Shown here in pieces: positions 24,401 through 31,118 of a DNA stretch of 64,000 nt. Each line of letters starts with the position of its first letter. The first letter of the stretch is position 1. The notes below the pieces were generated by a model that searched no databases, had not been told where the DNA came from, and worked only from the letters and a program-made list of their open reading frames with translations. This stretch comes from Bacillota bacterium (GTDB lineage: Bacteria > Bacillota_E > JAJZYS01 > JAJYTV01), in contig JAJZVM010000014.1 of NCBI GenBank assembly GCA_021845645.1, positions 1-64,000 on the forward strand. The letters are read 5' to 3'. The position numbers and the translations under genes were made by a program.

Positions 24401-25366
24401 ACGGCCCTTGTGCCGGCAAAACCGACCACGCCCATCCCCACGGGGCCGACCGGTGTCGGCGCGCTTGGCGGCACTCTGTCCACGGCGGATGGCAGCTTCA
24501 AGATGGTCGTCGCACCGGGCCTGCTGGCTTCTGGGGAAGAACTCCAGATCGCGCAGGGGGGTGCGCCGGCGGGCGGCGTGCCGACGGGCATGCGGGCGGT
24601 AAGCGGGGAGTGGGTGCTCTCGGGCAGCGCGCCCGAGCAGCCCGTCGCCGCGACGATCACGTACGCAAATTCTGAGTTGGGCGGCCTCTCCGCCGATCGC
24701 CTCGGTGTTTACGTCCTTGGTTCCGGCGGCAAGTGGACGTATCTGCCAACGCAAGTAACCGCCGCATCGGACACGGCGTCGGTCTGGGTGGACGGTCCCG
24801 AGACCCTCTTGCTTCTGGTTTCGACCCGTCCCGCGTCCGACGTCGCTGCGGGCTACTGGGCATCGCCGTACATTGACAGACTGCTCGCGGCAGGGGTGAT
24901 GCAGGGCACGACGACCGGCGCCATCGAGCCCGAGTCGGTGATTACGCGCGCCGAGTTTCTCAAGATGCTCGTGCTGGCGACCATCGGCATCGCGGGCGAT
25001 GAGGCAGCCACGCCATTCCGAGACGTCTCCACTTCGGACTGGTTCGCCCCGTACGTCGCAGCCGCTCTGCAGGCGGGAATCGTCCAGGGAACGTCGGCGA
25101 CCACGTTCAGCCCCGCGGCGCCGATCAGCCGCGAGCAAATGGCGACGCTGCTCGCCCGAGCGTTGAAACTTTCGCCGCCCACCGCCCCTCCGCAGTTCCG
25201 TGATGCCGGCCAAGTCTCCAACTGGGCGACCCAGGACGTCGACTCTGTCGTGGCGGCCGGCTACATGTCGGGCTTCCCCGACGGCAGTTTCCGGCCGCTT
25301 GCACCAACGACGCGTGCCCAAGCTGCGAAGGTGCTGGCTCTCGTCCTCGCGCACCTGGCTCCATGA
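18449..25366 (+). CDS. Giant exported SLH protein with Ig-like and Pmp-like glycine-rich repeats
   Basis: This 2305-residue surface protein starts at ATG 18449, after AAGGGGG; an in-frame GTG at 18419 would spoil the signal peptide (KRNVLRGLRARR, hydrophobic core, then GASA cleavage at about 36). Putative-Ig (He_PIG) domains lie at about 287-377 and 1530-1624, and two Big_1-like domains at about 714-932 (GNPVxGAxVTF motif in each). Residues 1027-1517 form a glycine-rich stretch with GGAIYN...FxxN units as in chlamydial polymorphic proteins, likely a beta-helix. A Cys-pair module (1633-1767, Cys1711 and Cys1740) is shared with the protein at 7268. More Ig-like domains and three SLH domains (2130-2305) follow. 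It is probably an adhesin or matrix-forming S-layer-associated protein. Confidence 0.85.
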   Translation: MAGKRNVLRGLRARRMLAALATSLLLLQAMPLGASAATTAPDGSGTIQVSPASMTAGAGSGTLTFDYQAATGGLANGALRIAVPGTWPTPSITPTDPGYTTASAGSVSIVENYIIVSGVTLTGGQSLTVTYGDMSQGGPGLTAPTASGISVFSTQEKSTATGMYTSLAVQPGVTLTAGSPSQLAFTTEPTGGTAGSTLGTQPIVTVEDVYGNTVTDSSAVIQVAIATGTGTPGATLACATNPLTATAGVAAFSGCSIDYAGSGYALTATSQGLASATSAPVFSMTSGPLQITTAAALPHATTNTPYSLQIQASGGDGSYSWSLAGGNLPNGLSLSPSGVISGTPALVDAGTTSSPVLEVTDGSGTTATLDATLAVVGTTVQGLSVQPSVTTADAADVTYNVTFSTSGVGAVTSSQTGSGVTLLAPVGTTFPSAQADYEVFAAGTPVAISYANAFGNEVSIYLTGTGTIIPAATAVSLTISGVTNSPVASQSAQLTLKTTGDPGPATAADPVTSPSLPSQLAGSTLTVSPDPITYDINGAAQAQATAVVVLQSAGGAPVVGDTVALGLQGPGYGWSATPSTAQTDQNGSASFALSLSGGYQGGDLLVSTTDQTTGQFVDGIDVPVYAYGFSYSGQDYPGSLATVGGSGLPVNAVVSSGTLGGQAVALSGTCETDAQGDLSGCDFIVPSVATSQSYPLALTIGGTAFSQNFAVGVSPAGQPASIAATSGSGQTAMIGSTFASPLVVTVDDQSGNPVGAGVTVTFTTPTSGPSAMFAGVQTSAAAQTNAQGQATSPTLVANSIAGSYQVTASAQGAASASFTLTNSPGAAASLQTAGGSGQIQAVGAWFSQELQATVLDQGGNPVPGASVTFSAPVSGPSVTFAGTNGSTDTVQTGQNGSASVRVMASGGTGAFTVTAAVQGVSGTATFALRDATTVLQNCDDQSLQTAFAAGGYIAFACSGTIQLSTTLTVPGSLAVTLDAQGQAVWLEAPPIPLAGSSQSAATGWAERVFDVEGGKLTLIDVNVMGGSVQGAVGQNGSNGKRGLDGANGVGTSGQAGAPGGAGTAGGEAEGGGMYIAAGSQVTINGGQFERNTATGGSGGSGGLGGNGGNGGGGGSQIAAGYGGSGGWGGSGGIGGMAEGGAIYNLGTLTLDNVSFQENMAQGGVGGNGNTGGQGGQGGLGAAGTTGDSGVTANCSGASGGGMGGVGSPGGPGGNGGVAGNGDMGGAAAGGAIYNLGSLTLTGGQFEGNQALGGAGGGEINAGLNYGGVGGQGGQGGQGGQAGNIVVVSGCKKLGKAGSGGLGGRGGASGWSGQGGEGAPGGTGGTAQGGAIWDGSSLSLEGTQFGGSTAGGNDALGGAGGLGGNGGSAATGLKSSGGGGSPGGCVGSYENVQGVSFMDCYVWEAFLFGSPGKSGSNGLTSLGAAGGVGGQGGDGGGAQGGAIYATQTAVLQESNLVVPGQTGQNAANVAAGGAAGQGGLGGYSKCDIYMNPAGPDSLECSGPNIYAKRAQSNGSGSAGSGTGVNVYQEGQQSSLGITTAALPGGVAGDWYSTMLQATGGVGPYQWSWQGNIPPGLTLDATYGSIYTTATTVAGMYFFTATVTDAMGETSSEVLSIDIVPTAAGTIMGGNVFSGSSDATSTTTNGSATAGGPNTGTPDTSATASGGVGTVAVSDYTVDPVGAPSFQSAGGYFDIAVSMPNAGGFQSVEVSECGMSSGDTVEWSPDGATWQPVNPQSYAASCVNLGPLTPYTTPSIYQLTGTVFGVAAPAVGLVAGDQLAFSLQAIAPQGSLNPGDTAVTDVMAESAQGTPIPGATIYLSLANGAVGSAVAEGVALTAKPEAFTADSQGQVSVTYTAPLNLPDSGLDTVIAQSDVGATPAVTASSSYNFAAPVPVPARITMTASPTEVAADGSATLSGFVYDAQGNPVQNAYVDLSSSSGSLTAYQLTTGSDGSFSLTWLPPPGGGNATLTATVVGSPGVTCSTDVTALVPAKPTTPIPTGPTGVGALGGTLSTADGSFKMVVAPGLLASGEELQIAQGGAPAGGVPTGMRAVSGEWVLSGSAPEQPVAATITYANSELGGLSADRLGVYVLGSGGKWTYLPTQVTAASDTASVWVDGPETLLLLVSTRPASDVAAGYWASPYIDRLLAAGVMQGTTTGAIEPESVITRAEFLKMLVLATIGIAGDEAATPFRDVSTSDWFAPYVAAALQAGIVQGTSATTFSPAAPISREQMATLLARALKLSPPTAPPQFRDAGQVSNWATQDVDSVVAAGYMSGFPDGSFRPLAPTTRAQAAKVLALVLAHLAP
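21530..23000 (+). repeat. Glycine-rich Pmp-like repeat region
   Basis: The coded text is dominated by GGxGG and GQGG runs punctuated by four related blocks: GGMYIAAGS...FERN, GGAIYNLGT...FQEN, GGAIYNLGS...FEGN and GGAIWDGSS. The DNA is a mosaic of GGCGGN and GGTGGC triplets and should be prone to slippage and recombination. Confidence 0.75.
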
Positions 25367-25483
25367 AGGGGCGGCCCTGATCGCCGATCACCGCTGGACG
25401 CAGGCATGCTCTGGCGCCAGGAGTCGCCCCGCGGCTGACGCCAGGACCACCATGGCTGCTTGGCCGCCGCCCCTGCAGGCTTT

Positions 25484-26110
25484 TTACAGCGCGGGCCCGT
25501 CCCCGGCATCCCCGCGCCTCGCCGCGGAGCGCCGCTCGCCCGATGTGCAGGCGTCGATCGCTCGCAGAGTGAAGTCGATCCAGTAGCTCCCGCCGCGCTG
25601 CTCCTCTCGGCGCGCGCCGTACGTGAAGCCGCGCAGTACGACAAAGATCGCCGTGGCTGCCTCGCCCGGCTCCGATGCGCCCAGAGCGATGGAGCCGTCG
25701 ATGGTACCCCGCCGCAGACAACCCGCGATGATGCGCACGATGCCGTGCTCCACCCACTCGATCTCGTCCTCAAGGAACGGCGCATACATCCCCTTGTCGT
25801 CCCCCAGCACTTTGCCTAGGAAGGGGTTCTGGTCGAAATAGTCCCGCGTCAGGTGCAGCAGCATCTCAATCTGCGCCAGACCTGTCTCGCCCTGGTGCAG
25901 CTTCTCCGCAAGGTGGCTGCTGAACACCTGCGCCTCGTGCAGGAGCACCTCTGCGAGGATCTTCTCCTTGCTCGGGAACTCCTCGTAGAGCGTCCGCTTG
26001 GAGATGCCAACAGCTCCGGCGATCTCGTCGACGCCAGTCTTTCGGAAGCCGTAGTGCCCAAAGCGCTCCTTCGCCGCATCGAGGATGCGGGAGCGCCGAT
26101 CTTCAGCCAA
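25484..26110 (-). CDS. TetR family transcriptional regulator
   Basis: This 208-residue repressor-type protein has an N-terminal TetR helix-turn-helix (ILDAAKERFGHYGFRKTGVDEIA, then GISKRTLYEEFPSKEKIL at about residues 27-50) and a variable ligand domain. The start is TTG 26110: an in-frame TGA lies just upstream and GGAGGAGAAGG sits eight bases before it. It is the last gene of the long catabolic operon and would be a natural acyl-CoA- or substrate-responsive controller of the promoter at 41790-41817. It converges on the giant SLH gene. Confidence 0.85.
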   Translation of the reverse strand: MAEDRRSRILDAAKERFGHYGFRKTGVDEIAGAVGISKRTLYEEFPSKEKILAEVLLHEAQVFSSHLAEKLHQGETGLAQIEMLLHLTRDYFDQNPFLGKVLGDDKGMYAPFLEDEIEWVEHGIVRIIAGCLRRGTIDGSIALGASEPGEAATAIFVVLRGFTYGARREEQRGGSYWIDFTLRAIDACTSGERRSAARRGDAGDGPAL

Positions 26111-26201
26111 TCATCCAACCTTCTCCTCCCACATTCTTGGCTGATCATAGCAGGTTTCCGGCCGGCTGAGCGCCGGCGGCCGCCTGGGCGGGCGGTCTTC
26201 C

Positions 26202-26645
26202 TCAGGTGGACCGCCTCATGAGAAAGCGCATCAGAAAGGTCATAACCGTCCGGTCCGCCTGGTTCACGACGCGGTAGCGCATGCTGGTGAGTCCGCGTCC
26301 GGCATCCCTCGTTTCGCGCTGCTCCGCGACCTCGACCTCGACGTGGATCGTGTCGCCGATGTGCACGGGTGCCGGGATCTCCATGGCGTCGACACCGAGC
26401 CAGGCGATCACCGCATCCTCCGCTACGCGGCTCAAGCCAACGAGGCCGACCGCCAGGGCGAACGTCAGAGGTCCGTGCGCGATGCGCTCGCCGAAGGGTG
26501 TCTTCGCGGCATACTCGCGGTCCATATGGAGCGGGTAGAAGTCCATCGTCAGTCCCGCCCAGCCCACGAGGTGGGCTTCCGTGACGGTGATGGACGGAGT
26601 CCCGAACGTCATGCCGACCGGGAAATCCTCCCACGTCTTTCCCAT
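26202..26645 (-). CDS. MaoC-like acyl-CoA hydratase/dehydratase
   Basis: This 147-residue hot-dog-fold protein has the MaoC pattern: WEDFPVGMTFGTPSITVTEAHLV, then MDFYPLHMDREYA with the Asp/His catalytic pair of (R)-enoyl hydratases, and GERIAHGPLTFAL. It should hydrate a 2-enoyl-CoA. GAGAGGTGG lies upstream of ATG 26645, which comes one base after the stop of the DUF35 gene. The order thiolase-like/DUF35/MaoC copies the ltp2-chsH2-chsH1 logic of steroid side-chain degradation, where MaoC and DUF35 proteins work together. Confidence 0.85.
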   Translation of the reverse strand: MGKTWEDFPVGMTFGTPSITVTEAHLVGWAGLTMDFYPLHMDREYAAKTPFGERIAHGPLTFALAVGLVGLSRVAEDAVIAWLGVDAMEIPAPVHIGDTIHVEVEVAEQRETRDAGRGLTSMRYRVVNQADRTVMTFLMRFLMRRST

Positions 26646-26646
26646 A

Positions 26647-27063
26647 TTAGACCACCTCTCGCGGTCGGAAGAAAGGCAGGACCTGACCTCCAGGGGCCTT
26701 GCCGAACGTGAGGGTGACCGGCATGTCGCAGCGGACGTCCTCGGGAGCGCAGTCGACGATGTGGGTGAGAAGCCGCGGCCCCTCCGAAAGCTGCACGATC
26801 GCCAGGACGAACGGCAGGCTGTCCTTGAAGGCGGTAGGGGCGTTGTTGCGCACGACCGTGTAGGAGTAGACCGTGCCGCTGCCTTCCGCCTCCCGCCACA
26901 GGAGCTGGTCGCCGCCGCAGTACGGGCAGGCGGGACGAGGGTAGAAAATGGACTTGCCGCAGGCCTCGCAGTGCTGCAGGAGGAAGCGATCCTCCTCGAG
27001 TCCCGCCCAGAAGGGCATCGACCAGGGCTGGCTGAGGGGCAACTGGAATTCGCCAAGACTCAT
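26647..27063 (-). CDS. Zn-ribbon OB-fold protein (DUF35)
   Basis: This 138-residue protein has a rubredoxin-like zinc ribbon (HCEACGKSIFYPRPACPYCG, four Cys at about 33-49) followed by an OB fold with GSGTVYSYTVV. DUF35 proteins partner thiolase-like enzymes and bind acyl-CoA, for example ChsH2 with the aldolase Ltp2. GGAGGAGG lies eight bases before the ATG. It sits directly between the thiolase-like gene and the MaoC gene, so a three-protein hydratase-aldolase complex is likely. Confidence 0.88.
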   Translation of the reverse strand: MSLGEFQLPLSQPWSMPFWAGLEEDRFLLQHCEACGKSIFYPRPACPYCGGDQLLWREAEGSGTVYSYTVVRNNAPTAFKDSLPFVLAIVQLSEGPRLLTHIVDCAPEDVRCDMPVTLTFGKAPGGQVLPFFRPREVV

Positions 27064-27080
27064 CGCGCGAGCCTCCTCCG

Positions 27081-28265
27081 TCAGGGAATGATGTTGCCGA
27101 GAACGGAGACGTGGGCGTCGACATAGGTGCCGCCTGTGCCGGTCTCGACCGCGAAGCGCGCGCCTGCCACCTGCCGCTCGCCAGCCCGTCCGAGCAACTG
27201 GCGCGCCCCCTCCACCAAAAGTGCGAACGCGCCGCCTGCACCTGTATGGCCTTGCGAGAGCATGCCGCCATTCGTCGTCAGGGGAAGCTTGCCGCCGGGC
27301 CAGGTGCCGCCCGACGCGATGAAGGCGCCTGCCTCGCCCCGCGGCAGGAGGCCAATCTCCTCGAGGGCGATCAGCTGGAAGACGGGATAGGAGTCGTAAA
27401 TCTCCGCGACGTCGATGTCCCGTGGCCCGATCCCGGCCTCGCGGAAGGCGTCGGCTGCGGCCCCGGCGTAGCCGAAGCGCGTCAGGTCAGGCTCCTGCGA
27501 CAGGGAGAAGTGCGTCACACGCGAGCCTTCGCCAAGCAGGTAGGCCGGCCGGTGTGTAAGCTCGCGGGCTCGCTCTGCGGATGTGACGATGAAGGCGGAG
27601 CCGCCATCCGCGAGCATGTTGGACTCCTTGGCGTGAAGCGGCTCCGAAAGCATCTTGGAGGCTAGCACCTCCTCGACCGTCAGCGGTTTCCTGAACATGG
27701 CGTTCGGGTTGATCTCGGCCCACTTGCGGTTTGAGACGCAGACCGCCGCCACCTCACGCTCGGACGTACCCGTCTCGTACATATAGCGGCGGGTGACGAG
27801 CGCCGCCACGCTGGAGTAGTGCTGGCCGTACGGCATCTCCCACTCGCGCGATATGCCCGCGGTGGCAAAGAGGTCGATGCCTCCCTGGTCCGTCACGCCC
27901 GTGCCGAGTTTGTCGGCGTGCACGGCCAGGACGCACCTCGCGACGCCGGTGGCGATCATGCCGGCAGAGAGCTTGAGGATCGCGCTGCTGCTCGCGCCCC
28001 CGGCGAAGATCTGAATGTTGTTGCGCACGCCGCGCAGGCCGAGTTCCTCGACGATGCGACCCGTGACGAGCTCCGTGTTGAACTGTCCGCTGAACAGGGC
28101 CGCCGTCGGCAGCACGGCGTCGATCTCGTCCTTGTCGATGCCGGCGTCGCGGATCGCTTGCCGGGCGGCCCCAAGAGCGATCGCGAGTCCCTCGCGCTCC
28201 GCGTAGCGGCCCGTCGGCACCTCGCCGGTGCCGACGATCGCCGCGATCCCTTTGAGAGAACCCAA
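27081..28265 (-). CDS. Thiolase-superfamily protein lacking the catalytic Cys (Ltp2-like)
   Basis: This 394-residue protein has the thiolase fold of the SCP2/lipid-transfer branch: GTGEVPTGRY start, DAVLPTAA, and the C-terminal SQGHTGAGG with the conserved His. At the nucleophile loop (about 88-97) the text is AGGASSSAIL with no Cys, and the second thiolase Cys near the C-terminus is also missing. Such Cys-less members paired with DUF35, such as Ltp2, act as retro-aldolases that split 3-hydroxyacyl-CoA. I therefore favour an aldolase over a Claisen thiolase. The start is TTG 28265, eight bases after AGGAGG; the GTG at 28274 would overlap that site. Confidence 0.8.
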   Translation of the reverse strand: MGSLKGIAAIVGTGEVPTGRYAEREGLAIALGAARQAIRDAGIDKDEIDAVLPTAALFSGQFNTELVTGRIVEELGLRGVRNNIQIFAGGASSSAILKLSAGMIATGVARCVLAVHADKLGTGVTDQGGIDLFATAGISREWEMPYGQHYSSVAALVTRRYMYETGTSEREVAAVCVSNRKWAEINPNAMFRKPLTVEEVLASKMLSEPLHAKESNMLADGGSAFIVTSAERARELTHRPAYLLGEGSRVTHFSLSQEPDLTRFGYAGAAADAFREAGIGPRDIDVAEIYDSYPVFQLIALEEIGLLPRGEAGAFIASGGTWPGGKLPLTTNGGMLSQGHTGAGGAFALLVEGARQLLGRAGERQVAGARFAVETGTGGTYVDAHVSVLGNIIP

Positions 28266-28283
28266 TTGGTGCACCTCCTAGGC

Positions 28284-29384
28284 TCAGTCTCGCGCGACCG
28301 GATCGCGCAGGCTCCGCCGCAGGCTCTCCGTCTCGTCCGTTCCGGCCTGGCTGAAGGCATCGCGCAGGTAGAGCTGCGCGTCCATCTCGAGCATGTAGCC
28401 CATGCCGCCCAGGGTCTGCACAGCCTGCAGCGAGGCGCCGCGCGTAGCGGCGGCTGCTGCGTCGCGCGCCATGAACGCCCAGTGCTGCCAGCTGTCCTGC
28501 CCCGGCTCCGTCTGCGCCTCCCAGGCCGCACGTTGCACGAGCAGCCTCGCCGAGGCGATTTCCGCCTCGCGGTCCAGCAGCCTCTGCCCGACTGCTTCGA
28601 AGCGGACGATTGGCTGGCCGAACTGGGTGCGCTCTTCGGCGTAGGCCCGCGCGTAGGCGGTGGCGCCGCGCGCAATGCCGACGGCGACCGCTGCCTCGGC
28701 GAGGGCGAGCGATCCCTCGATGCGGCGCCTGCCGGCGGCCTCTCCGCGCGCATGGCGCAAGACGTTCCCAGGGGGTAACGGCAGGCCATCGCAGCGCAGG
28801 CGGGCGTAGCCAGCGCCGCGATAGCCGAAGCGCGGCGCCGGCAGCTCTTCGATTTCCAGCGAGGGCAGCGGCAGGAGGACGCCCGCGGCGCCCATCCCTT
28901 CGGCCTGGGCGACGCACCATTGGGCGTCGTGGCAAAAGGGGAGGGGGCCTGTTTCGCCCGCGACGCGTGCCATCCCCCCGTCCTCGGCAAGCCGCAGCAG
29001 GGGCGCCGGCGCGAGCGCGATGGATACTTCCCCCGCCGCGATGCCGGAAAGGAGGCGATCGCGCGTGGCCTCAGCGGCGAGGGTCTCCAGCATGAGAGGC
29101 GCCGCGATGGCTGTGCGCGCGTAGAAGGAGCCGAGCGCCGGATAGGCGGCGGCCGTCTCCTCTGCCACAAGGCAGGCGGCGAGGGGACCGAGGCCGAGAC
29201 CACCCAGGTCGCCGGGGACGGCGATGCCCCACATGCCGAGCCTGCCGAGCTCCTGTGCGATTGCCGCAGGGCTCCGTGCCGTCTCGTCGTCCGCCCGCCG
29301 CACGTCCCGCGGGCAGCTGCGGCGCACGAAGTCGCGGGCCAGGTCCTGTATCTCGAGCTCGTCCTGCGACAACGAGAAGTCCAC
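28284..29384 (-). CDS. Acyl-CoA dehydrogenase, divergent type
   Basis: This 366-residue flavoprotein has the start MDFSLSQDELEIQDLARDFVRR and the C-terminal RTQFGQPI-like segment (ERTQFGQPIVRFEAVGQRL), which define the acyl-CoA dehydrogenase fold. The central LTEPxxGSD flavin-binding loop of ordinary members is replaced by text with little similarity (FCHDAQWCVAQAEG). That resembles the second, non-canonical subunits of heterotetrameric steroid-type dehydrogenases (FadE28/FadE29 group). A partnership with the dehydrogenase at 40613 is possible but is inference. The GTG start follows AAGGGAGGG. Confidence 0.8.
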   Translation of the reverse strand: MDFSLSQDELEIQDLARDFVRRSCPRDVRRADDETARSPAAIAQELGRLGMWGIAVPGDLGGLGLGPLAACLVAEETAAAYPALGSFYARTAIAAPLMLETLAAEATRDRLLSGIAAGEVSIALAPAPLLRLAEDGGMARVAGETGPLPFCHDAQWCVAQAEGMGAAGVLLPLPSLEIEELPAPRFGYRGAGYARLRCDGLPLPPGNVLRHARGEAAGRRRIEGSLALAEAAVAVGIARGATAYARAYAEERTQFGQPIVRFEAVGQRLLDREAEIASARLLVQRAAWEAQTEPGQDSWQHWAFMARDAAAAATRGASLQAVQTLGGMGYMLEMDAQLYLRDAFSQAGTDETESLRRSLRDPVARD

Positions 29385-29398
29385 GCCGCCGCCCTCCC

Positions 29399-31090
29399 TT
29401 ATTCCGCGCCCGCGAGCCGCGCGCGGATCTCGCGCTTCACGATCTTGCCAACTGGGTTGCGCGGCAGCGCCGAGACCAGCATGAGGCGCTCGGGCAGCTT
29501 GTACCGGGCGATCTCGCGCTCTTGGAGGAAGCGGTTCAGCTCCTCGAGCTCCAGCTCCTGGCCCGATTTGAGGACTACGGCAGCGCAGACCTTTTCGCCC
29601 TGCAGCGGGTCCGGGTAGCCCAGGACGGCCACCTCGGCCACCTTCGGATGCTCGAGGATCAGGTTCTCAATCTCCTCCGGCGAGATCTTGCGGCCTCCGC
29701 GCACGATCAGCTCCTTGCAGCGCCCGCGGAAGAGGTAGCGGTCGAGTCTATCGGGTTCACCCTCAATGCTGAAGAGGTCGCCCGTGTGTAGGAAACCCTC
29801 CTCGTCGAGCGCTGCCCGCGTCAGTTCGGGCCGGCGGAAATAGCCGGAAAAGACGGTCGCGCCGCGGATGCACAGCTCGCCCGGGACGCCGGGCTCCGTG
29901 ATCTCCTCGCCGCTCGTGGGATCGATGAGCCTCGTCTGGATCCAGTTCGAGACGCGCGAGCGCCAGGTGAAGCCGCCGGCGCCGAAGCGCGGGAAGTACT
30001 GCGCCCGCTCTTCGGGGTCGGGGAACTCGCCCGGGCCGCTTGTCAGCGCGACGCCTTCGTTGGAGCCGAAGATGTTGACGACGTAGATGCCGTAGCGCTC
30101 TTGATAGGACCGCACCATGCTTGGTGCCAGCGGCGCGGACCCCGAGCCGACGGCATCGAGCGACGAGAGGTCGGCCTGCTGCAGGATTGCCTCCTGCTGC
30201 AGAAGGATGTTGAGGAGAGTCGGCGGCACGACGGTGTAGCGGATTTTCTCCTCGGCGATCTGGCGCAGGAAGACCTTGAGGTCCAAAGGATGGTGCAGCG
30301 CGAACTTGCTCCCCGTCAGGAGCCAGGGGAGGATCATGCCGCCGATGCCGGCCATGTTGATCATCGGGAAGGGATTGAGGATGGCCGAGCGGTCCTCGAT
30401 CCGGCAGCCGTCTACCGTGGCCCAGCCGATTGCAATCCACTCGTTATGGCTGCGCGGCACTCCCTTGGGCTCAGCCTCGGTGCCCGACGTCCAGCAGACG
30501 GTGACGATGTCGTTGGCGTCGGGCCTCGCTGCGGGTGGCGCGGCGCTCCCCGCCATCAATTCTCGCAGGGTCGGGACGCCAGGTGATGACGACTCGCCCG
30601 CGACTGCGATGACATGGCGAAGACTTCCGCTGCCACGCTGCAGCGCCCGGGCCAGGGTGAGGTGATCGAAGCTGCCGAAGCGATCCACCGTGATGAAAGC
30701 TTTTGGCTCGAGCACGTCGAGGATCGTTCGCAGCTCATGTTCGCGGTACTGCACCGCGACGGGGCTGACGATAGCGCCGAGGCGGGCTGCCGCCAGGATC
30801 ACCCAGACGAGTTCGCTGATGTTCGGCAACTGCACGACGACGATGTCGTCCTTGCCGATGCCCTCCGCCGCGAGCCCGGCCGCCAGCCGGTCGACGGCGT
30901 CGCGCACCTCCGCCCAGGTCTGGCGCACCGCCGGACCGAGACCGAGATCGGGGCGGTTGGGTGCGTCGACGAGGGCCGTCGCATCGGGCTTGGTGTCCGC
31001 GTGCCGGCTAAGCAGATCGTAGAGCGTGTCCTGACCCCATGCGCCCACCTTGGTCCATTCTCGGATGCGTTCCTCTGAGACGAGACGCAC
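29399..31090 (-). CDS. AMP-forming acyl-CoA synthetase
   Basis: This 563-residue ligase activates a carboxylic acid to its CoA thioester through an acyl-adenylate. The P-loop VCWTSGTEAEPKG is at about 198-210. YLFRGRCKELIVRGGRKISPEE is the hinge region (Glu replaces the more usual Asp after the GRxK), and NPVGKIVKREIR near the end carries the catalytic Lys. GGAGGAGGG precedes the GTG start by six bases. It is one of two ligases in the operon. Its relatives include cyclohexanecarboxylate-, benzoate- and fatty-acid-CoA ligases; the substrate cannot be called. Confidence 0.88.
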   Translation of the reverse strand: MRLVSEERIREWTKVGAWGQDTLYDLLSRHADTKPDATALVDAPNRPDLGLGPAVRQTWAEVRDAVDRLAAGLAAEGIGKDDIVVVQLPNISELVWVILAAARLGAIVSPVAVQYREHELRTILDVLEPKAFITVDRFGSFDHLTLARALQRGSGSLRHVIAVAGESSSPGVPTLRELMAGSAAPPAARPDANDIVTVCWTSGTEAEPKGVPRSHNEWIAIGWATVDGCRIEDRSAILNPFPMINMAGIGGMILPWLLTGSKFALHHPLDLKVFLRQIAEEKIRYTVVPPTLLNILLQQEAILQQADLSSLDAVGSGSAPLAPSMVRSYQERYGIYVVNIFGSNEGVALTSGPGEFPDPEERAQYFPRFGAGGFTWRSRVSNWIQTRLIDPTSGEEITEPGVPGELCIRGATVFSGYFRRPELTRAALDEEGFLHTGDLFSIEGEPDRLDRYLFRGRCKELIVRGGRKISPEEIENLILEHPKVAEVAVLGYPDPLQGEKVCAAVVLKSGQELELEELNRFLQEREIARYKLPERLMLVSALPRNPVGKIVKREIRARLAGAE

Positions 31091-31118
31091 ATCGTTCCCT
31101 CCTCCAGCCCCTTCGCTG

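Noticed and set aside
25367..25483. Bidirectional terminator between the giant SLH gene and the convergent TetR gene
   Set aside because: A GCAGGCTTTTT tract is present near 25475, but only very short stems precede it, so a terminator cannot be supported.
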